DNA from: Arthrobacter sp. PAMC 25486
Lineage (GTDB): Bacteria; Actinomycetota; Actinomycetes; Actinomycetales; Micrococcaceae
Length of the DNA stretch: 64,000 bases
Direction of reading: 5' to 3'
NCBI RefSeq assembly: GCF_000785535.1
Contig: NZ_CP007595.1
Coordinates: 2,068,439-2,132,438, forward strand
Made by a program: the position numbers and the translations under genes. This document shows, piece by piece, positions 25,387-32,926 of this stretch (its first letter is position 1; each line of letters starts with the position of its first letter). The notes beneath the pieces are model-generated. The model searched no databases and had not been told where the DNA came from. It saw only the letters and a list, made by a program, of their open reading frames with translations.

Positions 25387-25557
25387 TTGGCGGACGCAGA
25401 GAGCGCGGGAAAGAAAACGGCAGTGAGTTTTTTGCTGGACCGCGAACAGCAAGACCGCATAGCGCAGCGGGGAGCCGGCGAGTTGCAAGAAGATGTCTAT
25501 GAGGGGGACGTGGGCGCGCAACGGCCGAAGAAGGCGGATCGGAAAACGGAGAGATGA
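25387..25557 (+). CDS. possible small hydrophilic protein
   Basis: A 56-codon frame (TTG 25387; GTG 25423 also possible) reads ADAESAGKKTAVSFLLDREQ and continues with QDRIAQRGAGELQEDVYEGD. The composition is strongly hydrophilic with an acidic middle and basic end, like small antitoxins or DNA-mimic proteins, but no family is recognised and the ribosome site is weak. The remaining parts of 25107-25749 show nothing recognisable. Confidence 0.3.
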   Translation: MADAESAGKKTAVSFLLDREQQDRIAQRGAGELQEDVYEGDVGAQRPKKADRKTER

Positions 25558-25749
25558 CTCGATCAGCAAAACATGAGAGGCGCGCCAGCGCCGACCTTGC
25601 TCACTCTTTAACATGCCCGACGTTCACGCCGCTCAAAACTTTCTCTTGTCTCGTCTTGTCACCTTGCCCACCATACTCTTTTCACCGCCACACTCACGGC
25701 CACGACTATCGCCGGCCCAACACCGTGCCAGCACGGAGAGGGCCCGCAT

Positions 25750-25761
25750 CCGCACACATGG
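25750..25761 (+). promoter_or_regulatory. CCGCACACATGG box, copy 7
   Basis: Exact match on the plus strand, 52 bases before the gene at 25813. Its ATG opens a 14-codon frame (MDSDAAGARSAARS) whose TAG lies within the gene's Shine-Dalgarno TTAGGAG. Confidence 0.6.
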
Positions 25762-25812
25762 ACTCAGACGCAGCCGGCGCCCGGTCAGCTGCACGATCTT
25801 AGGAGTTTCCTG

Positions 25813-26118
25813 ATGCCCACCGAGCGCGAAGCCGTTCACGAATACCTGCGACTTGAATTTCACCTGGCTTCGGGTTTTATAATTCCCGAGAATCTGTGCT
25901 CGGACTGCGCGCGCCAGCTGTACTCGGTATTCACTAACCTGGAACGCTTGGAGGATCTACTCGATGAGCCAGTGCACGTTTGCCGGCATCACCTGACAGC
26001 GATCACAATTCTGAATACGAGGATGTGGGGGCCTAGCGAGCTCGTAACTGTAATCGGTGAAGACCTGGCCACCTACGGTTGGGATGGAACGCCTGGGATA
26101 GACCATGCAACGGGCTAG
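25813..26118 (+). CDS. hypothetical protein with CxxC and Cys-His-His
   Basis: A 101-residue protein starting MPTEREAVHEYLRLEFHLAS behind TAGGAG. ENLCSDCARQLY and, 45 residues later, HVCRHHLTAI place two Cys pairs or Cys/His groups at a spacing that could form a zinc site. The rest is helical. No family recognised. It is followed 23 bases later by another unknown gene on the same strand, so the two form a small operon. A possible 14-residue leader peptide precedes it. Confidence 0.65.
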   Translation: MPTEREAVHEYLRLEFHLASGFIIPENLCSDCARQLYSVFTNLERLEDLLDEPVHVCRHHLTAITILNTRMWGPSELVTVIGEDLATYGWDGTPGIDHATG

Positions 26119-26141
26119 CCGCAAAAAATCGGAGGTGAGCC

Positions 26142-26549
26142 GTGAGGCTTCATGAATACCTTCACGAAGAATTGTCCAGGCTGCCTGTCCGGTTCAACCG
26201 CGCATTTGAATCCGGCGGTGAAGCGGGGGCGTTGGTCTACCTGCGCAAGCAACTCTCGATGCTGGAGCTTGTGCTCGGCGGCGATGCACCCCCGGCGTGG
26301 TTTGATCCACCGGGCTCCGTTGGCGATGAGCGATGGGACGCGCTGATCAATTCCGCGATATTGGACGTCCTCGTGGGCGCGTGGCTACCGACCCAGCCGT
26401 TACCGCAGCCGTGGTTCCCATATGCCGAAGTCGGAGAGGAGAGAGCGCCTGTCATCGCAGCAACCCCGCTAGCGCTAGCACCTGCCAACATCTTCATTCG
26501 CCGCGAAGATCTCCGTTGGCAACGTCCGACTTCGGCGCCGAGAGAATAA
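26142..26549 (+). CDS. hypothetical protein
   Basis: A 135-residue protein with a GTG start at 26142 and CGGAGG upstream. The first half is helical (VRLHEYLHEELSRLPVRFNR, ALVYLRKQLSMLELVLGGD). The second half is Pro/Trp-rich (PPAWFDPPG, PQPWFPYAEVG). No motif or family is recognised. It is the last intact gene before the decayed stretch leading to tRNA-Ala. Confidence 0.6.
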   Translation: MRLHEYLHEELSRLPVRFNRAFESGGEAGALVYLRKQLSMLELVLGGDAPPAWFDPPGSVGDERWDALINSAILDVLVGAWLPTQPLPQPWFPYAEVGEERAPVIAATPLALAPANIFIRREDLRWQRPTSAPRE

Positions 26550-26874
26550 TCCGCGTCCACATGCCGCACGCCCATGGGACCTGCCAGCTCTCCGAATAGC
26601 TTGCATGCCGATTCGTTCCATGGGCCGGTGTCCACTCCGACTCCGTAGCGGTCACCCGCTCCGCCAGCCGCAATGCCTACCGATTCGTTTCCCTGGCCGC
26701 CAGCGGTGAGGCGGCGGTGTCAACGAAGGCGATGCGTCGTACTTGAAACGTGGGCTCGCTGGCAAATATTTGGCGCAGGCCGAAAGTATCCAGCGACACA
26801 TGGGCATGTAGTGGTGCATAAAAGTTGGAAGCCCCTTGGCGAACGTGGCCGGGGTGCTACTTTTTTGTTGACAT
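26550..26874 (-). pseudogene. possible decayed gene with strong ribosome site
   Basis: On the minus strand AGGAGG precedes ATG 26874, but the frame reads MSTKK and then TAG. Beyond it the same frame has good composition (ASNFYAPLHAHVSLDTFGLR, IFASEPTFQVRRIAFVDTAA) until a second TAG, and continues to about 26540. I do not recognise the protein. A good ribosome site followed by an almost immediate stop suggests a recently inactivated gene; alternatively it is chance. TTGACA with a 17-base gap to TTAGCT on the opposite strand is probably accidental. Confidence 0.3.
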
Positions 26875-27177
26875 ACTTCCCTCCTGGAATTTAGCTCCGA
26901 ATTCTTCAAGAAGCTTGGGCGTGATTCCCGCGCCGCGCAGGTCCTACCGCCCGCTACCACGGAGCCCGGCTTTCACCGCCACGCTCTTGCAATCGTGGAC
27001 CGGTGCTCGCGGCCCAGAGAACAAACAATGCTCTCCCCTGGAGGCGTACCAACCGATCCGCTTGAAGACCCCTCCACCGCGCCGATAGTGTGACGTTATG
27101 ACCACCAACCAGAACACCGCCCCCGCAGGCAAAGTGTTACCAAAGTGTTTATTTGAAGCAGTTCCGGGCAAGAAAAT
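26875..27177. other. intergenic; contains a truncated-looking N-terminus at 27098
   Basis: No complete gene. At 27098 a plus-strand ATG starts MTTNQNTAPAGKV with TAGTGT six to seven bases upstream, the pattern of a leaderless actinobacterial promoter. The frame then runs into the tRNA terminator and tRNA without coding character, so it looks like the stump of a gene cut off beside tRNA-Ala. Confidence 0.35.
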
Positions 27178-27214
27178 ACCCCTCCGACCGGGCGTAATGC
27201 CTAGTCAGAGGGGT
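27178..27214 (-). terminator. terminator of tRNA-Ala
   Basis: Arms ACCCCTCTGAC and GTCGGAGGGGT (minus strand, one mismatch) with a 15-base loop, followed by ATTTTCTT. It lies eight bases past the tRNA 3' end in the direction of transcription. Confidence 0.8.
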
Positions 27215-27221
27215 GTTGGGG

Positions 27222-27294
27222 TGGAGCTAAGGAGATTCGAACTCCTGACCTCTTCGATGCGAACGAAGCGCGCTACCAACTGCGCCATAGCCCC
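27222..27294 (-). tRNA. tRNA-Ala, anticodon CGC
   Basis: The minus strand folds as a full cloverleaf of 73 nucleotides: acceptor GGGGCTA with TAGCTCC (one G-T pair), D arm GCGCAGTTGGTAGCGC, anticodon stem CTTCG/CGAAG with loop TTCGCAT, so the anticodon is CGC and reads GCG (Ala), and T arm with GTTCGAATC. Discriminator base A. CCA is not encoded. The 3' end faces the accessory region to the left, which makes it a candidate integration site, although no second copy of the 3' end was found in the window. Confidence 0.93.
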
Positions 27295-27431
27295 ATGCCG
27301 GGTCCAGTAAGACCGCTGATCCCGACATTTTCCACACTAAACCCGGAATGCCCTGCAGCGCAAAAAATGAAGGTCGGGCCTCCCTGCATGACAAAAGTCT
27401 GCAGGAAACCCGCCCCTGGCGTCGATGGAAG

Positions 27432-27662
27432 CTACTTGCGCCAGTACTTGTTGGCTGCGGCGACAGTGGCAAACTCAATGGCAACCACATGGGCGGCCAT
27501 GGTCAGGGAATCAGGACTGTTGGCATAGTCGGGGCGCAGCGCCTTACGTACATCGGCATCCGGCTGGATCGCCCCGATGCTCTTGCGTGCCAGCGTCATG
27601 GCAAGCTGCCTGCCCTCTTCAGGAGTTGCCGTAATCAAGGTGCCGCCAGGAATGAGTTCCAT
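27432..27662 (-). CDS. small hypothetical protein
   Basis: A 76-residue protein from ATG 27662 behind GGAGGCGG. It begins MELIPGGTLITATPEEGRQL and ends AATVAAANKYWRK-like (AIEFATVAAANKYWRK); it is helical and contains LARKSIGAIQPDADVRKALR. I do not recognise the family. An imperfect hairpin follows the stop and may terminate the transcript. Probably a small cytoplasmic protein of the core chromosome, as it lies outside the accessory region. Confidence 0.7.
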   Translation of the reverse strand: MELIPGGTLITATPEEGRQLAMTLARKSIGAIQPDADVRKALRPDYANSPDSLTMAAHVVAIEFATVAAANKYWRK

Positions 27663-27785
27663 GAGTTTCCGCCTCCAAATGCGAAGTATTGCCACGAACT
27701 TTCAGCCTACTATATTTATTCGGTTAAAACCGTGAATAATATTTCATGTCCAGCCACGCGAACATGCCGGTGGGAAGATGCAGAT

Positions 27786-28205
27786 ATGCCCATCAAGGCG
27801 AAATCCATCAGCCACATCCGGCTGACGGTCCCCGGCATTCGACGTGACCGTTCGTTCTATGAGGCACTCCTTAAATTGGCCGGTTGCCGTTGAAATGCCG
27901 GAAGGGACGCCACCGGAAACACGAGGCCGCTCCGGACTCCTGTTCGGCGGCGTCATTTACACCATGGGCCACTCGCTTTTGGGCCTTCGACCGGTCTCCT
28001 CCGACCGTTTTGCTGAGGACCGCACAGGCCTGGATCACCTCAGCCTGGCCGTGGCCGCCAAGGCGGATCTGACGGCGGCGGCGAAGCTCCTTGATGAGCT
28101 CAACGTCAGGCACGGCGGACCCAAGAACATTGGAGACGGCTGGATTTTGGAATTCCGCGCCCCAGACAACATCGCCCTGGAAGCGTTCGCACCGAAGGAA
28201 GGCCC
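27786..28205 (+). pseudogene. VOC (glyoxalase) protein, frameshifted
   Basis: ATG 27786 starts MPIKAKSISHIRLTVPGIRR, then FYEALLK, a normal VOC N-terminus, but this frame stops at 27893. The continuation lies in the next frame from about 27870: NWPVAVEMPEGTPPETRGRS, RTGLDHLSLAVAA, and GWILEFRAPDNIALEAFAPK at the end. One missing or extra base around TTAAATTGG explains the break. No stop occurs at the natural end of the second frame. VOC proteins bind metal and small substrates; this copy is very likely inactive. It converges on the NmrA-type gene. Confidence 0.8.
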
Positions 28206-28230
28206 GGTCCCTGGTTTCAACGGCGGCCTG

Positions 28231-29007
28231 TTACTTCTCCGCGAGCCAGTCGCTGAATGTCTCGGTGCCAACGGCTGCATCAGGAACCAGGTTCTTTCCG
28301 GCCCGCAGGAAAGCGCCGAAGGATCCCGGCAGCGGAAGGGCCGTCACCAGCGCCTTGCTGCCCGTGGCCAACTTCCACGCATTCGCCATCTCGTGCATGC
28401 CTTGGACGGCAGGCCCTCCCGCACGGACACTGGACTTCTCCTGCCCGCCGTGCAGCGCCTGCGCCACAAGCACAGCCGCCAGATCCGCCGTCGAAATTGT
28501 CTGGAAAGAGACGCCCTTGAACGCGGGGATGATCCCCACCTTGGCGCCAGCGGCAAAGATTCCGCCCACGAGGTTGTGGAACTGCGTTGCGTAGACAACC
28601 GAGGTGGCCAGGCCCGACTGCTCGTAGCTCAGGGCCCGCGCCGCCTGCGCCTGGTAATAGCCCATGCGACACTCCCCCGCACGAACAATCGTGAGCAAGA
28701 CACACCGCTGCACGCCGGCCCGGTCCGCGGCGGCCAACGTGGCCACCGACATGACGGGCAGCGCCTGGAGCGCCGCCCCGGCGCGGGCATCCATGGCTTC
28801 AACCAGCGCATCCACGCCCTTCAAGGCAGCATCGACCCCAGCACCGGTGCGGAGGTCTGCCTGCACATAGTCGGCACCTGCCACCCTCTTGTCAGCCGGC
28901 GGCAGGTGCCGGCTCAAGGAACGCACCTGGTGACCGGCTGCCACGGCATGCGCCACGACCGCACGGCCGGCAAGACCTGTTCCGCCAACTACTGCAAGCA
29001 ACGTCAT
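28231..29007 (-). CDS. NAD(P)-binding NmrA/SDR-like protein
   Basis: A 258-residue protein starting MTLLAVVGGTGLAGRAVVAH. GGTGLAG is the dinucleotide-binding glycine motif of atypical short-chain dehydrogenases; VQADLRTGAGVDAALKGVDA is the conserved Asp-Leu turn. SYEQSGLATSVVYATQFHNL matches the substrate-side loop of the NmrA/YwnB group. The YxxxK catalytic pair of classical SDRs is absent, so it may bind NAD(P)H and act as a reductase or redox-sensing regulator. I prefer ATG 29007 over GTG 29016, as the glycine motif then sits at the usual position. Confidence 0.85.
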   Translation of the reverse strand: MTLLAVVGGTGLAGRAVVAHAVAAGHQVRSLSRHLPPADKRVAGADYVQADLRTGAGVDAALKGVDALVEAMDARAGAALQALPVMSVATLAAADRAGVQRCVLLTIVRAGECRMGYYQAQAARALSYEQSGLATSVVYATQFHNLVGGIFAAGAKVGIIPAFKGVSFQTISTADLAAVLVAQALHGGQEKSSVRAGGPAVQGMHEMANAWKLATGSKALVTALPLPGSFGAFLRAGKNLVPDAAVGTETFSDWLAEK

Positions 29008-29038
29008 GTCTTCCACAGTACGCCCGCCAAGACAGCAA

Positions 29039-29067
29039 AACAGCCGGGCCCAAGGGACCCGGCTGTT
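29039..29067. terminator. terminator hairpin
   Basis: A 10-bp stem, AACAGCCGGG and CCCGGCTGTT, with a 9-base loop. On the minus strand it follows the stop of the gene at 29079 and is followed by TTTTGCTGTCTT. Confidence 0.85.
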
Positions 29068-29078
29068 GCAGAAAAAAG

Positions 29079-29852
29079 TTAGGCGCGGCGGCGCTGGAGC
29101 ACGTCGTCGAGGTTATTGAGGGCGTAGTTGCTGCGTTCCGATGGTGCGGCCTTGGCAATCTCACCAGCGGCGCCCGGGACATCCGGCACGGCCGCAACAC
29201 CTGCAGACCCGGAGGCAACACCAACACCGGCCTGGTCGGCCCTGATCGAGGTGCCTGCGGACTTCGGCGCCATGGGAAGATTCAACGGTTTCTCCAGGGT
29301 CAGTGCCCTGGCCGCCTTGACGTAGCCGGGCATGGGAACCTCAACGGGCTCCCACGTCTCAGCCAACGTCTGGGTGTGCGCCAGCTTGGCATCGGCGGCG
29401 CCCTTGGCAGCGACCCGCATGGCCGCGGCACGCAGTTCCTCGGCCGTCAGCGGCTTGGCTGCCGGAGTCGGCTGGGCGCCCTCGGCGCCGTCAAAAAGTG
29501 TCGTTTCCTTCGGTTCCGCAGCGGGAGCCGCCGAATCCGTGGAAGCCTGGTCCGCCGTCGCACGTGCAGCAAGGCGGGCAGCACGGCGAATGGCTTGGTC
29601 GCGCATGGCCAAGCCTCGCAGAAGGACAATGACCGCAGCAAAAAGACACAAGGACATCAGCGGAAGCGTAGCGGAGCCGATGGCAATGACGCTCAATGCC
29701 CCGGAAATACCGGCCGTCAGCAGCGCCAGGAGGCCTACAAGGGCAATCGCCGTCCGACCCCACCGAATTTTCAACGGCTGCCCGGCTGGGGGCGCGAGGG
29801 TAGAAGGTGCCGGCTCCACATGGATGTGGGCGTCGGAAGTGCTGCTTTCCAT
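29079..29852 (-). CDS. hypothetical membrane protein with C-terminal NLDDVLQRRRA
   Basis: 257 residues from ATG 29852 (AGGAG nine bases upstream). An acidic, Pro-rich cytoplasmic N-terminus is followed by two membrane segments, AIALVGLLALLTAGISGALS and ATLPLMSLCLFAAVIVLLRG. A long Ala-rich tail ends NYALNNLDDVLQRRRA. The tail contains TAEELRAAAMRVAAKGAADA, helical and basic. Similar proteins of Arthrobacter relatives are, to my memory, annotated only as hypothetical membrane proteins. The conserved-looking C-terminal decapeptide could be a docking motif; inference only. Confidence 0.75.
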   Translation of the reverse strand: MESSTSDAHIHVEPAPSTLAPPAGQPLKIRWGRTAIALVGLLALLTAGISGALSVIAIGSATLPLMSLCLFAAVIVLLRGLAMRDQAIRRAARLAARATADQASTDSAAPAAEPKETTLFDGAEGAQPTPAAKPLTAEELRAAAMRVAAKGAADAKLAHTQTLAETWEPVEVPMPGYVKAARALTLEKPLNLPMAPKSAGTSIRADQAGVGVASGSAGVAAVPDVPGAAGEIAKAAPSERSNYALNNLDDVLQRRRA

Positions 29853-30089
29853 TGACGTCTCCTGCGAGTGCTGGATTGGGTGGACTGACTGCGCGTATCC
29901 AGCCACATTTCAACCCTAAAGGGGAAACATGTTGCGTCCGGCATTCTTGCCGGTGTGTCGCCTTTGGAGCGAAGAAAACCGTCATATTTGGCAGGTTCGA
30001 CGTCGGATGGCCTCGCCTTCCGCTTCTGGGCCCACGCTTGCCAGGATCCCGGAAATCGCGCCAGCGATTTTTGGACCGGCAAGTGGGGA

Positions 30090-30707
30090 CTAGCGGCGGG
30101 TGGCCAACCATCGGTCCAGAATCCCGCCGGGGACGTCCTCCGTGGTCAAGGCAAAGCTGCGGTGGTCGGCCCACCGGCCGTTGATGTGCAGGTATCGCGG
30201 GCGCAGGCCCTCATCGCGGAAGCCGAGTTTCTCGACCACGCGCAGGCTGGCGGTGTTCTCCGGGCGGATGTTGATTTCCATCCGGTGCAGCCCCAGCTGG
30301 CGAAGGCAATGGTCGGTGGCCATGGCGACGGCGGTGGGGGCGATGCCGCGCCCGGCCCGGCCTTGATCCACCCAATACCCCAGGGTGGCGGACATGGCCG
30401 AGCCCCACATGATGGAGGACACCGTCAGCTGGCCCACGATGGCCGGCTTGGGCTGGTTCGGCAGGCGTTCGGTAATGATGAACGGCAGCGCACTTCCCTC
30501 ACGCGCCTGCTGGTTCAAGACCCGAACCATGCCACCGTAGGTGGGCAGCTGGCCCTGCCCCGCAGGGTTGGACGCCTCCCACGGCTCCAGCCAGGCCGCG
30601 TTGCGGGTGCGCACCCGCGTCCACTCCGCCTTGTCGCGAAGCTTGATGGGGCGCAGAAGCAAATCACCGCATTCTAGAGTCACCGGCCAGATGGCCTGCC
30701 CCCACAC
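30090..30707 (-). CDS. GNAT acetyltransferase, RimJ-like
   Basis: About 205 residues. The core shows ECGDLLLRPIKLRDKAEW at the start, the acetyl-CoA loop region RAGRGIAPTAVAMATDHCL (GRGIAPxA variant of Q/RxxGxG/A), and RMEINIRPENTASLRVVEKL with the GFRDEGLRPRYLHINGRW end typical of RimJ/RimL enzymes that acetylate N-termini of ribosomal proteins. The start is uncertain: GTG 30707, four bases after the galU stop, or GTG 30683. Tight spacing behind galU implies one transcript. The target substrate cannot be named from sequence. Confidence 0.85.
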   Translation of the reverse strand: MWGQAIWPVTLECGDLLLRPIKLRDKAEWTRVRTRNAAWLEPWEASNPAGQGQLPTYGGMVRVLNQQAREGSALPFIITERLPNQPKPAIVGQLTVSSIMWGSAMSATLGYWVDQGRAGRGIAPTAVAMATDHCLRQLGLHRMEINIRPENTASLRVVEKLGFRDEGLRPRYLHINGRWADHRSFALTTEDVPGGILDRWLATRR

Positions 30708-30711
30708 GACA

Positions 30712-31614
30712 CTAGACCTTGAGGCTGGCGGTGAACTCGCCCAACCACTCGCGCAGGTCTGCGCCGAGCTCGTCATTTTCGCAGCCCAGGGTGACGACTG
30801 CCTTGAGGTAGCTGAGCTTGTCGCCGGTGTCGTAACGACGGCCGGAGAACACCACACCGTACACACCGCCGCCTTCGCCTTCCATGTTGGCCAGGGTCTG
30901 CAGGGCATCGGTGAGCTGAATTTCGTCGCCGCGTCCCGGAGGGGTGTTTTCAAGAACCTCAAACACTGCCGGGTGCAGGACGTAGCGGCCAATGACGGCC
31001 AGGTTTGACGGCGCTTCCTCCACCGAGGGCTTCTCCACCAGCTGGTTGATGCGGACATAGTTTTCGCCCTCGATGGCGCTCATGTCGGCACAGCCGTAGG
31101 AGGAGATCTTGTCCTGGGGCACCTCGATCAGCGCGATGACGGAGCCGCCGGTGCGTTCCTGCACCTCGATCATGGTGGTGAGCAGTTCATCGCGTTCATC
31201 GATCAGGTCATCGCCAAGCAGGACGGCGAACGGCTCGTCGCCCACGTGGGTCTTGGCGCGCAGCACTGCGTGGCCCAGGCCCTTGGGGTCGCCCTGGCGG
31301 ACGTAATGAATCTCACCGAGTTCGGTGGCGTGCTGGATGGCGGCGAGACGCTCGGTGTCGCCCTTTGCCTCAAGCAGCTGCTCGGTCACGGGGACGCGGT
31401 CAAAGTGGTCTTCGAGGGCGCGCTTGTTGCGCCCGGTGATCATCAAAACATCGGTGAGGCCTGCGCTGACGGCTTCCTGCACCACATACTGGATGGCAGG
31501 CTTGTCAACGACGGGCAGCATTTCTTTGGGCATCGCCTTGGTTGCGGGCAGGAAACGCGTTCCCAAACCGGCTGCGGGGATAACCGCCTTGCGTACATGC
31601 TTTGCAGAAGTCAT
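30712..31614 (-). CDS. galU: UTP-glucose-1-phosphate uridylyltransferase
   Basis: A 300-residue protein starting MTSAKHVRKAVIPAAGLGTR, the nucleotide-binding signature (GLGTRFLPATKAMPKEMLP), with LLGDDLID (metal/UDP site), VEKPSVEEAPSNLAVIGRYV, and RGDEIQLTDAL. It makes UDP-glucose from UTP and glucose-1-phosphate for polysaccharide and glycolipid synthesis. Length is normal. ATG 31614 is used because family proteins start shortly before the KAVIPAAG block; the upstream frame is non-coding. It diverges from the 5-formyltetrahydrofolate cyclo-ligase gene, a common actinobacterial neighbourhood, and is followed closely by a GNAT gene. Confidence 0.96.
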   Translation of the reverse strand: MTSAKHVRKAVIPAAGLGTRFLPATKAMPKEMLPVVDKPAIQYVVQEAVSAGLTDVLMITGRNKRALEDHFDRVPVTEQLLEAKGDTERLAAIQHATELGEIHYVRQGDPKGLGHAVLRAKTHVGDEPFAVLLGDDLIDERDELLTTMIEVQERTGGSVIALIEVPQDKISSYGCADMSAIEGENYVRINQLVEKPSVEEAPSNLAVIGRYVLHPAVFEVLENTPPGRGDEIQLTDALQTLANMEGEGGGVYGVVFSGRRYDTGDKLSYLKAVVTLGCENDELGADLREWLGEFTASLKV

Positions 31615-31709
31615 GCCCCAAGGGTATCTGATCGGGCGGACAAACCCGCGATATCGTTGCCTGTACAGCCACCATGCCCCTTGACAGGATGCCGTGCAGA
31701 CAGGACGCC

Positions 31710-32354
31710 ATGAACTCACTTAGCAAAACCGCATGGCGTGCGCGCCTGCGAGGACAGCGGGCCGCAGCCGTCGAAGCCTCACGGCAGCAGGCCGTGGCTG
31801 GCCTGACCCGCGTTGGGCTGGACTGGTTCAGGGCGCTTTTGGCTGCCAGGGAAGCGGACGACGGCGGACCGGCAGTATGTGCCTACATTTCCATGGGCAG
31901 CGAACCACCAACAGGGCCCCTCCTTGCCGCGCTGCATGCGGCCGGCTGCGCGGTCTACGTTCCGGTCTGCGAGCCCGGCTTTCAGCTGGGCTGGGTCCGC
32001 TGGTTCCCGGGCGTGGACATGGCCAGGAGCCGCTTTGCCCCCGTCCTGGAACCTGTTGGCGAGCGGTTTCCCTACACCCAGTTGGGCCAGGTCCTGGCGG
32101 TGCTTGTTCCGGCACTGGCAGTGGACGGATCGGGTACCCGGATGGGTCAAGGGGGCGGCTATTACGACAGGTTCCTGGCCGGGGTTGGCACTCCCCCGGC
32201 AGGGCCAACCGCCTTGGTTCCTGTGGCCGCCGTCGTGCATGTCAATGAAGTATTTGCGGCGGGGATGCTGCCGCGGGATCCCCTCGACATCCCGGTTGAG
32301 TTTGCGCTGACTCCCGGCGGAATGCAGCGACTGGGCACACCGGCGGCGCCATGA
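31710..32354 (+). CDS. 5-formyltetrahydrofolate cyclo-ligase family protein
   Basis: About 214 residues from ATG 31710 (AGGACG just upstream). Key motif GTRMGQGGGYYDRFLAG near the C-terminal third is the ATP/folate-binding block of 5,10-methenyltetrahydrofolate synthetase, which converts 5-formyl-THF to methenyl-THF with ATP. The N-terminal LSKTAWRARLRGQRAA and YISMGSEPPTGPLLAALH match the family. The protein is of normal length. It is divergent from galU and followed by the FmdB-type gene, the common actinobacterial order. Confidence 0.9.
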   Translation: MNSLSKTAWRARLRGQRAAAVEASRQQAVAGLTRVGLDWFRALLAAREADDGGPAVCAYISMGSEPPTGPLLAALHAAGCAVYVPVCEPGFQLGWVRWFPGVDMARSRFAPVLEPVGERFPYTQLGQVLAVLVPALAVDGSGTRMGQGGGYYDRFLAGVGTPPAGPTALVPVAAVVHVNEVFAAGMLPRDPLDIPVEFALTPGGMQRLGTPAAP

Positions 32355-32490
32355 CTGGGCGGGCGGGAATGAGCGGGCGCCAGAAGGCGTTTTAGCATAC
32401 GGTGCTAGAATTGGCACTCGGGACCATGGACTGCCAGACCCCTTGGCGGCAGTCGCACGGTCCCCACGCATGTATCCAGGAGGAAACCCA

Positions 32491-32820
32491 GTGCCCACTT
32501 ACGCTTACGCCTGCAAGGATTGCGGCCACGCCTTTGACATTCAGCAGTCATTCAGCGACGACTCCCTGACGGTTTGCCCGGAATGCCGGGGAGCCCTGCG
32601 TAAGAAGTTCAACTCGGTGGGCGTTGTGTTCAAGGGATCCGGCTTCTACCGCACAGATTCACGCGCGGCCTCCAGCTCCGTTCCCGCCGCCACCGGCACC
32701 ACGGCCGCGCCGGCAGCTTCAGCGTCCGGTTCAACTGCCTCCAGCGGGGCGCCGGCAACATCGTCAGCATCAGCATCGTCAGAGAGCAAGTCCACCGCGT
32801 CGGCCGGTGCCTCGAAGTAG
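32491..32820 (+). CDS. FmdB-type zinc-ribbon protein
   Basis: A 109-residue protein with GTG start 32491 behind AGGAGG. It opens PTYAYACKDCGHAFDIQQSF and VCPECRGALRKKF, two CxxC pairs forming the small zinc ribbon of FmdB/CxxC_CxxC_SSSS family proteins, followed by a FKGSGFY motif. The remaining 55 residues are a Ser/Ala/Thr-rich low-complexity tail, usual in actinobacterial members. The family is a putative regulatory or RNA/protein-binding ribbon with no proven activity. Confidence 0.92.
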   Translation: MPTYAYACKDCGHAFDIQQSFSDDSLTVCPECRGALRKKFNSVGVVFKGSGFYRTDSRAASSSVPAATGTTAAPAASASGSTASSGAPATSSASASSESKSTASAGASK

Positions 32821-32926
32821 CTTTTACGCTGCTTTCATTCCCCCACAGCGTCAGCTGCTGAGGGTCTTGTCCACGAACTGCAAAAGACCCCTTTCGCCGG
32901 GCCTTGCGGGCCCATAGCGTGGGCTC

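Noticed and set aside
25554..25802. 82-codon plus-strand frame overlapping the small ORF at 25387
   Set aside because: Composition (many His, Pro, Arg) looks non-coding, and it contains the box and leader frame of the next gene.
27222..27294. Duplicated tRNA 3' end as a proven attachment site
   Set aside because: No second copy of the tRNA 3' sequence was found inside the window, so no att pair can be claimed.
27844..29082. A 412-codon plus-strand frame
   Set aside because: Its first third is the second frame of the VOC pseudogene and the rest is antisense to the NmrA-type gene, with no domain of its own.
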